Source: DATMBL01 sp050735975
GTDB taxonomy: Bacteria > Desulfobacterota > Binatia > UBA9968
Length of the DNA stretch: 11,000 bases
Assembly: GCA_050735975.1 (NCBI GenBank)
Contig: JBOHVS010000383.1
Location: forward strand, 1-11,000
Direction: 5' to 3'
The notes under the pieces were generated by a model that was given only the letters and a program-made list of their open reading frames with translations, searched no databases and was not told the origin of the DNA. Position numbers and translations under genes: made by a program. This document shows positions 6,300-11,000 of the stretch, in pieces. The stretch's first letter is position 1. Every line of letters begins with the position of its first letter.

Positions 6300-7470
6300 C
6301 AATCTCCCCCTTCCATCTTGCCCGGATTGTGCGTTGGGTAGTGAGGATCTCCTGCCGTAGCGTCTCCTCGTCGGGTAGATTCGTCAGGTACTTAGAAGCG
6401 AAAACTTGCGCGCGGATGCCGCCCGTCGAATATTTCACTACGGCGTCGTCCTTGTCACTGCACAAAATAATGCCCACGGGCTCGGCTTCGCCGGGCATCA
6501 CGAGATGCTGCCTGGCGTAATTTAGGTAAAGATTCATCTGGCCGGCGTCGACGTGTGTGAAGGCGCCGGTTTTGAGGTCGATCACGACAAGGCTGTGAAG
6601 GCCTCGATGGTAGAGCAACAAGTCGATGCGATACCAGGAGTCGCCGATGCGAATGCGCTTCTGCCTGGCAACGAAAGTAAAACCCGCTCCCATCTCCAGG
6701 AGGAACCACTCCATATGGCGGATCAACGCCTCTTCCAATTCGCTCTCGCTGTATTCGTCCTTGAGATTCAGGAATTCCAGCAGATAAGGATCGCGAATTT
6801 CTTCTTCCACCGACACGGCTTCTGCCGATTGCGGACGAGAGCCGCTGGTTAACATCGCTAAAGGATTTTTGGACCGCACGGCACGCTCATAGAATTGTGT
6901 GCCGATTTGACGATCAAGTTGCCGAACGGACCAACCTCCCCGAATCGCCTCCGACTCGTAGAATGCGCGGGCACGCGGATTCTCCACTGCCATCAACCGC
7001 ACATACTGGGACCACGACAACAGGAACGTATCCGGCGGCGCGAACCCTGGTTGAACCAGAAAGGGAACAGACACGAGCGGCCGCGCGGATTCGGCAGACA
7101 GTGTCTGCCGTTTTTTGGTTCCGCTTTCGCTCGACAGTGTCGGGCATTTCGACCGAGCCTCGAATTTGCCCGACGGTGTCGGGCAAATCTCCCAACCCAA
7201 GTAAAAAGCCCGCATTTTCTGCAAGCCCTGGCGGGAAAATCCACGTCCGTGCTTTGCCATCAAGTCCTTCGATAGCCGCGCCAGCAATTCCTCACCATAC
7301 CCTGCTCGCGTTTTGCCGCGCTGCTCATGCTCAACGATCCGCCTCCCTATCTCCCAATACGCAGCGGTAAGCACCGCATTAATCGACCGAACCGCGGAAC
7401 GCCTCGCTTGCTCCAATAGAGTGGAGATTTCGGAAAGCAAACGGTTATAGTTTTTTGCGACAGCGTTCAC
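6292..7470 (-). CDS. DUF1016 / YhcG-like PDDEXK nuclease domain protein
   Basis: A 392-residue protein with the two-part architecture of the family. The N-terminal DUF1016 domain (about 8-92) contains NAVLTAAYWEIGRRIVEHEQ, YGEELLARLSKDL and GFSRQGLQKMRAFY, and continues at about 147-205 (LSWSQYVRLM, ENPRARAFYESEAIRGGWSV). The C-terminal PDDEXK nuclease domain (about 225-375) contains YRIDLLLYHRGLHSLVVIDLKTG, with D283 and D298-L-K300 as the likely catalytic set, and DAGQMNLYLNYAR with Q311. Between the two parts (about 95-130) is a linker of three peptide repeats encoded by DNA palindromes. The GTG start at 7470 has no clear Shine-Dalgarno; upstream sequence resembles the end of a GxxExxY gene (GTGA overlap), pointing to lost translational coupling. 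It overlaps the truncated DUF499 gene by 8 bases. Members are linked to restriction and defence loci; the exact substrate is not known to me. Confidence 0.88.
   Translation of the reverse strand: MNAVAKNYNRLLSEISTLLEQARRSAVRSINAVLTAAYWEIGRRIVEHEQRGKTRAGYGEELLARLSKDLMAKHGRGFSRQGLQKMRAFYLGWEICPTPSGKFEARSKCPTLSSESGTKKRQTLSAESARPLVSVPFLVQPGFAPPDTFLLSWSQYVRLMAVENPRARAFYESEAIRGGWSVRQLDRQIGTQFYERAVRSKNPLAMLTSGSRPQSAEAVSVEEEIRDPYLLEFLNLKDEYSESELEEALIRHMEWFLLEMGAGFTFVARQKRIRIGDSWYRIDLLLYHRGLHSLVVIDLKTGAFTHVDAGQMNLYLNYARQHLVMPGEAEPVGIILCSDKDDAVVKYSTGGIRAQVFASKYLTNLPDEETLRQEILTTQRTIRARWKGEIDG
7092..7188. repeat. Three palindromic repeats inside the DUF1016 gene
   Basis: Three inverted repeats share the core GACAGTGTC or GACGGTGTC: 7092-7110 (arms CGGCAGACA/TGTCTGCCG, 1-base centre), 7132-7142 (arms CGACA/TGTCG, 1-base centre) and 7164-7188 (11-bp perfect arms ATTTGCCCGAC/GTCGGGCAAAT around GGT). 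On the coding strand they are read in the same phase and give CPTPSGK, CPTLSSES and RQTLSAES, three variants of one (C/R)(P/Q)T-x-S motif. They fall in the linker between the N-terminal and nuclease domains and do not disturb the frame. Confidence 0.8.
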
Positions 7471-7487
7471 AGGGAGATTCTTTTTTA
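7467..7487 (-). repeat. Copy of a GxxExxY gene end (direct repeat A) overlapping the DUF1016 start
   Basis: On the minus strand this reads AAA AGA ATC TCC CTG TGA, encoding KRISL-stop, and its last bases provide the GTG start of the DUF1016 gene. It matches direct repeat B at 7568-7587 with two substitutions, both synonymous in that reading, and one extra T. The two copies are 101 bases apart and bracket the hairpin. Confidence 0.65.
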
Positions 7488-7550
7488 GCCACAGAGGGCA
7501 CCGAGTTCACGGAGAAATTGTTTCTCCGGGTGCTCTGTGATCTCCGTGGC
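7488..7550. repeat. 63-nt near-symmetric hairpin made of CACNGAGNN units
   Basis: GCCAC at 7488 pairs with GTGGC ending at 7550. The roughly 30-bp stem has about five mismatches and closes on a three-base loop (TTG, 7518-7520). The left arm is three 9-base units (CACAGAGGG, CACCGAGTT, CACGGAGAA) and the right arm their inverse (CTCCGGGTG, CTCTGTGAT, CTCCGTGGC). Similar CACAGAG-rich palindromes are, in my recollection, common next to GxxExxY genes in environmental genomes. It could act as a terminator-like or mRNA-stabilising structure, though no T-run follows on either strand; it looks more like a dispersed repeat. Confidence 0.8.
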
Positions 7551-7567
7551 AAACACTCTTGACGATT

Positions 7568-7700
7568 TCATAGAGAGATTCTTTTTATTCCGTCCACCAA
7601 GCGCGGAGCGCTAAAGTTGACTAGCAAGCCACGTTTCAGCCCGGTTGCTTTCAGATACGACAACACTTGGGCTGTCGTGACTGCAAGAGCCGCTTGAACA
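7568..7700 (-). pseudogene. C-terminal remnant of a GxxExxY-family protein gene
   Basis: The minus strand from about 7700 reads VQAALAVTTAQVLSYLKATG, then LKRGLLVNFSAPRLVDGIKR and ISL, with a TGA stop at 7570-7568. AQVLSYLKATG-x-x-x-GLLVNF and the ending DGIKRI are the recognisable C-terminus of the GxxExxY family (PDDEXK-like small proteins of about 125-135 residues, often listed next to defence genes). The upstream two thirds, including the GxxExxY motif and the ELK nuclease-like motif, are absent, and the frame meets a stop near 7715. It lies directly upstream of the hairpin and the DUF1016 gene, on the same strand. The remainder of the 7471-7828 gap (7715-7828) shows nothing I can identify. 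Confidence 0.65.
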
Positions 7701-7828
7701 GTTCCTGCCTGAGAAGACCGTTGCTATCTAAGTACTCATCAACTTTCGACAGTTAACCCGCTTTCCAAAGGTGCATCAGGCAATGAACACGGTCTCACAG
7801 GCTCTGGCCATTTGGATCTCGTAAGCCG

Positions 7829-8710
7829 TTAGTCCCGGATTTTCTCGCGAGCCGATAAACGTGACAGCATGGTGCTTATGTGTGCCTGATCGCGTTGAAG
7901 ATACTCAGCCACCTCGCCTACCCGGTAACCGTAGTCTCGAACCAAGAGCCCGACCGCCCTGGCCCGCTTCCTGGTAATCTCCCACCGCCGGTCCGTCCCT
8001 CTCAGCAGCTCGACAGGCACTTTAGAGTCGCGTGCGATTATCCTTATAGCTTCTGCAATGGGTCTTTTAGGTTTACGCGGTATGGTCTCACCCGTCCCTC
8101 GACTTATCTCCCTGCTAAGTTTTGTCTCCCCCAAAAAACGCTGGTCATTCACCGCGTAGTATTCTTCATTGTGATTTTCGCTCATCCCGTCAAGGACAAA
8201 TTTCTCGTAGCGTCTCCTTCCGCCCAATAAACTCAAGATCGCTGCCGATTCAACGATCTTTGGCGTTCCCTGGGCCAAGTAACTTAAGTGACCGCTATAG
8301 CCGTACGCTTCGGGGCGCTTCGCCAGCCCTGCTCGTATCGGATTGAGGTGGATATAACGAACTAACGACAACAGATACCGGTCCTTTTCGCAGATAATGG
8401 CTTTATATCTTCCCTGAAATAGATGTCCGACTTTGCGGTACTTGCGGTTAAAGTACTGGGTGTAGGATTGCTGCAACCCCTGCATGAACTTGGCCAGTGG
8501 AATGGAACCGGTCTCAAGCAGCAAGTGCACGTGGTTCGGCATCAGACAATAGGCGTAGATTCTTATGGAAAATTTAGCGGAATACTTCTCCAAGCGCTGG
8601 AGGTAGGCTTTATAGTCGGCATCGACACGGAACGTCCGGCGTCGCTGATTGCCCCGGACTATGACGTGATAGAGAAGGCCCGGTGCAAACACTCTTGGGC
8701 GGCGTGCCAT
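7829..8710 (-). CDS. REP-associated tyrosine transposase (RAYT, IS200-like Y1 family) with DnaA-like C-terminal domain
   Basis: From ATG at 8710 the protein has 293 residues. It starts ARRPRVFAPGLLYHVIVRGNQRR, the usual RAYT N-terminus. The HUH metal motif is MPNHVHLLLE, and the catalytic tyrosine is probably the Y of RYIHLNPIRAGL. QGRYKAI and GLQQSYTQYFNRKY are also typical. The C-terminal 80 or so residues (REISRGTGETI to the end, with RARAVGLLVRDYG and VAEYLQRDQAHISTML) resemble a DnaA-type helix-turn-helix seen in longer RAYTs. RAYTs cleave and join single-stranded REP hairpins and are normally vertically kept single-copy genes, not selfish ISs. An in-frame GTG at 8734 would add eight residues, but a promoter placed between it and the ATG favours 8710. 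I found no clear REP/BIME pair nearby. The insertion sequence begins 51 bases upstream. Confidence 0.85.
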   Translation of the reverse strand: MARRPRVFAPGLLYHVIVRGNQRRRTFRVDADYKAYLQRLEKYSAKFSIRIYAYCLMPNHVHLLLETGSIPLAKFMQGLQQSYTQYFNRKYRKVGHLFQGRYKAIICEKDRYLLSLVRYIHLNPIRAGLAKRPEAYGYSGHLSYLAQGTPKIVESAAILSLLGGRRRYEKFVLDGMSENHNEEYYAVNDQRFLGETKLSREISRGTGETIPRKPKRPIAEAIRIIARDSKVPVELLRGTDRRWEITRKRARAVGLLVRDYGYRVGEVAEYLQRDQAHISTMLSRLSAREKIRD

Positions 8711-8719
8711 GAACAGCGG

Positions 8720-8747
8720 AGTATCAGAAACCACCCATCACTGTCAA
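8720..8747 (-). promoter_or_regulatory. Candidate promoter of the RAYT gene
   Basis: On the minus strand TTGACA (8747-8742) is followed after 16 bases by GATACT (8725-8720), and the ATG at 8710 lies 9 bases further on. Transcription would begin almost at the start codon, giving a very short leader, which fits the lack of a Shine-Dalgarno. The insertion sequence ends 14 bases before the -35 box, so the core promoter was spared. Confidence 0.5.
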
Positions 8748-8755
8748 ATTGTAAT

Positions 8756-8761
8756 GATTGT
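8756..8761. repeat. Target-site duplication, left copy (GATTGT)
   Basis: GATTGT directly abuts the left terminal inverted repeat and is repeated exactly at 10785-10790, directly abutting the right one. This marks the insertion boundaries and indicates a fairly recent insertion. Confidence 0.75.
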
Positions 8762-8777
8762 GATTCTGCTGAAAAAC
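8762..8777 (+). repeat. Left terminal inverted repeat of the IS
   Basis: GATTCTGCTGAAAAAC, perfectly complementary to 10769-10784. It lies beyond the 3' end of the transposase gene. Confidence 0.85.
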
Positions 8778-8888
8778 GCGTCAATTTAATTTGCCATTGC
8801 CGCTAGCAAAGGCTACGGATAGCAGAATAGTTTTGCGGCAGTTAAATTTTCACCCGTAGCGATGCCATAGCCAGTAAAATGAACGGCC

Positions 8889-8910
8889 CTGAGCCCTAAG
8901 CCGGGCTCAG
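8889..8910 (-). terminator. Hairpin overlapping the transposase stop codon
   Basis: CTGAGCCC and GGGCTCAG form an 8-bp perfect stem around a 6-base loop; the transposase TAG (8898-8896) lies in it. On the minus strand it is followed by GGCCGTTCATTTTA, not a clean T-run, so it may be a weak terminator or simply a structured 3' end. Confidence 0.4.
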
Positions 8911-10512
8911 AAGCGGTGTTCGCATCTGGAACGCGAGCAGATTTAGGTATCGTTTCACGTTACAAGCTGCGCCCATGAAATAGTGCGATAGACCGACCCG
9001 GCTTAAACCCCGATATTTCGTCCGTCTCAAGCCGTGCCCACGCACCAGCTCGCTGTGAGTCCCTTCGATGCCGTTTCTCGGATGCATGCTCTTTGAGAAC
9101 CCGGCCTCTCTCATTTCTTTGCGCCGCTGCTCTACCAGATCGTGGCGCACCCCGACCACTAAAGTTCTCCGTCCGCTCTTGGAATGTGTACACTGTTTTT
9201 GTACAGGACAGCGGTCGCATTGACTGGCCCACTCGATGCGGTAGTACTCGGTGCCCTGGTAATTATCTTTGATGCGGCTGCATTGACTGCTTAAGTTGCC
9301 CTGGGGACAAACCGCCTGACGCTTCTCGACATCAACATGGAATGCATCGCTATTGTACGCTCCCTTGTGCGGGTCGGGACGCGTCGGCCCTAATAACTCG
9401 ATGCCGTTTTGTTCCGCCTGCGTTAAGGTGTGCTCGGTCACATAACCGGCATCGGTGTACATCGCCTGGGGTATGATCTCATGGTGCTGCTGTTCTCTGT
9501 TGAGCACCTCGGTTAAACCGGCCATCTCGTCCTGAGCCGCTTCGGTGGTGAACATCTCGGTAATGAAATGTTCGGCAGGCTCGCCTTTTTTCTTGATCGG
9601 TTGTTGGGGATCGACAGTCTCGGCCACGTGCACTTTGTAGCCGGTCCACTGCTTGGTCTTCTTATCGGCATAATGCGCATCGGGATCATGCGGGTTCTGT
9701 ACCGCGCGAGCAGGTCGCCGGGTGCTGAGATCAAGCTTTCCCTCGACCACTTCGAACTGCTCCGTAAAGACTCGCCGCAAGAGTTTAACCGCTTCATATT
9801 CAGCGAGCTTGGGATACTCTGTGTCGATCCACTCAAGTACATCTCTCATGTCCTGCCCACATTGCCGATGGCGGTTGACTTGCTCGGTCTTGCTTAACCG
9901 CCAATCCAGATTGCTCTCTACATAGAACTCCCACAGTCTGTCCCAAAACTCTGGCCGCTTTTTCCTCTCCACTTCTGCTTTCAATTCCTCCAGCCCCAAG
10001 CGCAGCGTCTCCATCGCGCACTCCAACCAGCTCATCGCTTTGACGTATCCCACGATATGGGTGCTATCGAGCCGCTGCTTGCCTCTTTTCTTCACCAATC
10101 CCAACTCCACCAGAAGCTTTAAGATCCCGTCAAAAATCATCCGCTCGGCTTTCTTCTCTTCCAGCCGGTCGCGAAAATAAACCAACACCGTGGCATGAAA
10201 CCCGTCGTCATCGAGTTCCAAATCCAGGGCATACTTCCAACCCAGATGATAAACAACATTCTCGCTGGCGCCCCGGTCCGCCACTCTCTCCATAAACTGG
10301 AGAAGCGTCACCCCGCAAAGTAGCACCGGATCGACGGCTGGCCGGCCGTTCTGTGCGCAGTAAAGCACTTCAAGCTTGGGCGCAAGCTCCAAAAGCTTGG
10401 GCCAAATCTTTTCCCGAAACAGCCGGTAGCGGTTGGCTGCACCGAAAAGATCTCTACAAAGATAATCGGTATGATAAAAGCTTCTCTGTGCATCGCGGGG
10501 TCTTACACTCAT
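8896..10512 (-). CDS. IS1182-family transposase (DUF772 + DDE domain)
   Basis: A 538-residue transposase. The N-terminal 30-135 region (NRYRLFREKIWPKLLEL, NGRPAVDPVLLCGVTLLQFM, DDGFHATVLVYFRDRL) is the DUF772-type DNA-binding part. The DDE catalytic residues are probably D149 (RLDSTHIVGYV), D354 (MYTDAGYVTEHT) and E483 (HPRNGIEGTHSELVRGHGL). Between the second and third is a cysteine group (C402, C411, C432, C435, C441; CDRCPVQKQC) likely to bind zinc. The end (LSHYFMGAACNVKRYLNLL) is also typical of IS1182. The protein would cut at the 16-bp ends and insert the element. No frameshift is seen. The ATG at 10512 has no clear Shine-Dalgarno and lies in a small CATGG...CCATG dyad; a TTGACA lies 30 bases upstream but with a poor -10. 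Confidence 0.9.
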   Translation of the reverse strand: MSVRPRDAQRSFYHTDYLCRDLFGAANRYRLFREKIWPKLLELAPKLEVLYCAQNGRPAVDPVLLCGVTLLQFMERVADRGASENVVYHLGWKYALDLELDDDGFHATVLVYFRDRLEEKKAERMIFDGILKLLVELGLVKKRGKQRLDSTHIVGYVKAMSWLECAMETLRLGLEELKAEVERKKRPEFWDRLWEFYVESNLDWRLSKTEQVNRHRQCGQDMRDVLEWIDTEYPKLAEYEAVKLLRRVFTEQFEVVEGKLDLSTRRPARAVQNPHDPDAHYADKKTKQWTGYKVHVAETVDPQQPIKKKGEPAEHFITEMFTTEAAQDEMAGLTEVLNREQQHHEIIPQAMYTDAGYVTEHTLTQAEQNGIELLGPTRPDPHKGAYNSDAFHVDVEKRQAVCPQGNLSSQCSRIKDNYQGTEYYRIEWASQCDRCPVQKQCTHSKSGRRTLVVGVRHDLVEQRRKEMREAGFSKSMHPRNGIEGTHSELVRGHGLRRTKYRGLSRVGLSHYFMGAACNVKRYLNLLAFQMRTPLLSPA

Positions 10513-10540
10513 GGAAAAACCATGAAGGCGATATCGTCAC

Positions 10541-10569
10541 TTGTCAACATCTATTTAATTAACTAGAGT
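10541..10569 (+). promoter_or_regulatory. Promoter of the AbrB-like gene, overlapping a divergent -35 for the transposase
   Basis: TTGTCA (10541-10546), 17 bases, TAGAGT (10564-10569), then the ATG at 10576, which would be at or next to the +1 and so gives a leaderless mRNA. The same bases read TTGACA on the minus strand (10547-10542), a perfect -35 for the transposase. The 63-bp space between the two start codons must hold both promoters. Confidence 0.5.
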
Positions 10570-10575
10570 CACAAA

Positions 10576-10764
10576 ATGAACTATCCCACTAAAGTCCAGG
10601 CCATCCGCCGCAAAAAAGCCGTCTCTCAATGCTATGTCAACTTGCCGCTCCCTCTAGCTGCGGCCATCGATATCGAACCAGGGGAGATGGTGGAGTGGAA
10701 AGTCGACACCCGCTACAAACTATGGCTTATCCGCCAACGGCCAAAGAAAAGAAAAAAAGCGTGA
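10576..10764 (+). CDS. Small AbrB-like DNA-binding protein carried by the IS
   Basis: A 62-residue basic protein: MNYPTKVQAIRRKKAVSQCY, then VNLPLPLAAAIDIEPGEMVEW, ending in a lysine/arginine-rich tail (RQRPKKRKKA). The arrangement of a short strand, then (Y)VNLP-x-x-LA-x-A-(I/L)-D-x-EPGE-x-V-E-W, matches the swapped-hairpin AbrB/MazE/SpoVT fold of small transcription regulators and antitoxins. It is transcribed away from the transposase from a 63-bp shared region and ends 4 bases before the right inverted repeat, so it is part of the element. There is no partner toxin gene. It may repress the transposase or bind the IS end, which is inference. No Shine-Dalgarno is visible, consistent with the leaderless promoter proposed upstream. 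Confidence 0.75.
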   Translation: MNYPTKVQAIRRKKAVSQCYVNLPLPLAAAIDIEPGEMVEWKVDTRYKLWLIRQRPKKRKKA

Positions 10765-10768
10765 GGGG

Positions 10769-10784
10769 GTTTTTCAGCAGAATC
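10769..10784 (-). repeat. Right terminal inverted repeat of the IS
   Basis: GTTTTTCAGCAGAATC, the exact reverse complement of 8762-8777. It is preceded by a G-run directly after the AbrB-like stop codon. Confidence 0.85.
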
Positions 10785-10790
10785 GATTGT
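10785..10790. repeat. Target-site duplication, right copy (GATTGT)
   Basis: GATTGT, identical to 8756-8761. Removing the IS and one copy rejoins the RAYT upstream region to the sequence from 10791 on. Confidence 0.75.
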
Positions 10791-10854
10791 TATGCCTGAC
10801 CCTTGCGCTTGGCGCGGTGTCTTTAACGGCATCGCCGCGGTTTACCGTGCCCTG

Positions 10855-11000
10855 TTATTCGCGAGCATGACCGTCGCCCTTCGATTTTTCCGGCAGTGAT
10901 ATAATGATTCTCTCCGGTTTAGGCTTGCGGTGCGCTATTTTCGGCAGGATTGCGCGGAGTAGTTCAAAAACTTCCACCGCCCGAGCTACTTGGAGACCCC
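10855..11000 (-). CDS. C-terminal end of an unidentified protein (5' part outside window)
   Basis: The minus strand is open from the window edge (first full codon at 10998) to TAA at 10857-10855, giving 47 residues. They read GLQVARAVEVFELLRAILPK then IAHRKPKPERIIISLPEK and a short polar tail. The helix-rich, basic composition and the uninterrupted frame look like a real C-terminus, but I do not recognise the family. The stretch 10791-10854 downstream of it is non-coding as far as I can see. On the minus strand this gene would lie upstream of RAYT before the IS arrived. Confidence 0.45.
   Translation of the reverse strand, partial: GLQVARAVEVFELLRAILPKIAHRKPKPERIIISLPEKSKGDGHARE

Larger units (their letters stand above)
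8762..10784. mobile_element. Complete IS1182-family insertion sequence with a divergent passenger gene
   Basis: The 2023-bp element is bounded by perfect 16-bp inverted repeats, GATTCTGCTGAAAAAC at 8762-8777 and its reverse complement at 10769-10784, and by the 6-bp direct repeat GATTGT on both sides. It carries the transposase on the minus strand (8896-10512) and a 62-residue AbrB-like gene on the plus strand (10576-10764) that stops 4 bases before the right repeat. Both genes are intact, so the element looks active or recently active. The left non-coding part (8778-8888) holds no gene I can identify. Family assignment rests on the transposase; the exact IS name would need a database. Confidence 0.88.

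Noticed and set aside
5789..7840. Shared GTTAGTCCCGG at the DUF499 break (about 5792) and at the RAYT stop (about 7828), as a possible recombination site
   Set aside because: Eleven-base matches are expected many times by chance in 11 kb; flanking bases do not match.
7549..8697. A 13-base direct repeat GCAAACACTCTTG (7549-7561 and 8685-8697)
   Set aside because: About one 13-mer repeat is expected by chance in a window this size, and the second copy lies in the RAYT coding region where it has a coding explanation.

Overview
The window looks like an accessory stretch in the chromosome of a GC-rich Gram-negative bacterium, most likely a proteobacterium. This rests on a LivF-type branched-chain amino acid ABC ATPase, a COG4680-type HigB toxin, a two-HKD cardiolipin synthase and a DUF1016 (YhcG-like) nuclease. 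No rRNA, tRNA or other lineage marker is present, so the class cannot be fixed. The LivF, LVIVD-repeat and cardiolipin synthase genes look like GC-rich backbone. The right third (RAYT transposase, insertion sequence) is visibly more AT-rich and looks imported.

Layout from left to right: (1) the 3' end of a livF-type gene on the + strand (1-491); (2) a decayed endonuclease/exonuclease/phosphatase fragment (about 764-1021, - strand); (3) an intact LVIVD-repeat beta-propeller protein (1023-2207, -); (4) a two-gene toxin-antitoxin operon on the - strand, higB (3620-3913) followed by a higA whose product carries a C-terminal ImmA/IrrE metallopeptidase domain (2395-3606, TTG start); (5) a gene-free stretch (3914-4501) with a faint LVIVD-gene remnant and a block of 7- and 9-bp-period short tandem repeats; (6) a cardiolipin synthase (4502-5785, -); (7) a broken defence-type operon on the - strand: GxxExxY remnant, a 63-nt near-symmetric hairpin, an intact DUF1016 PDDEXK nuclease (6292-7470), and a DUF499 ATPase cut off after about 160 residues next to the cardiolipin synthase start; (8) a REP-associated tyrosine transposase (RAYT, 7829-8710, -); (9) a complete IS1182-type insertion sequence (8762-10784) with perfect 16-bp terminal inverted repeats, a 6-bp target duplication, the transposase on the - strand and a divergent 62-aa AbrB-like gene on the + strand; (10) the 3' end of an unidentified gene entering from the right (10855-11000, -).

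The genes do not form one pathway. The window is a small accessory island: an addiction module, the remains of a nuclease/ATPase defence operon, and several repeat or mobile elements between housekeeping genes. The least ordinary signals are three palindromes inside the DUF1016 gene, each encoding a variant of one short peptide motif; the hairpin bracketed by two copies of the end of the GxxExxY gene; the phased short-repeat block at 4261-4447; and the HigA-ImmA fusion with its HigB partner.
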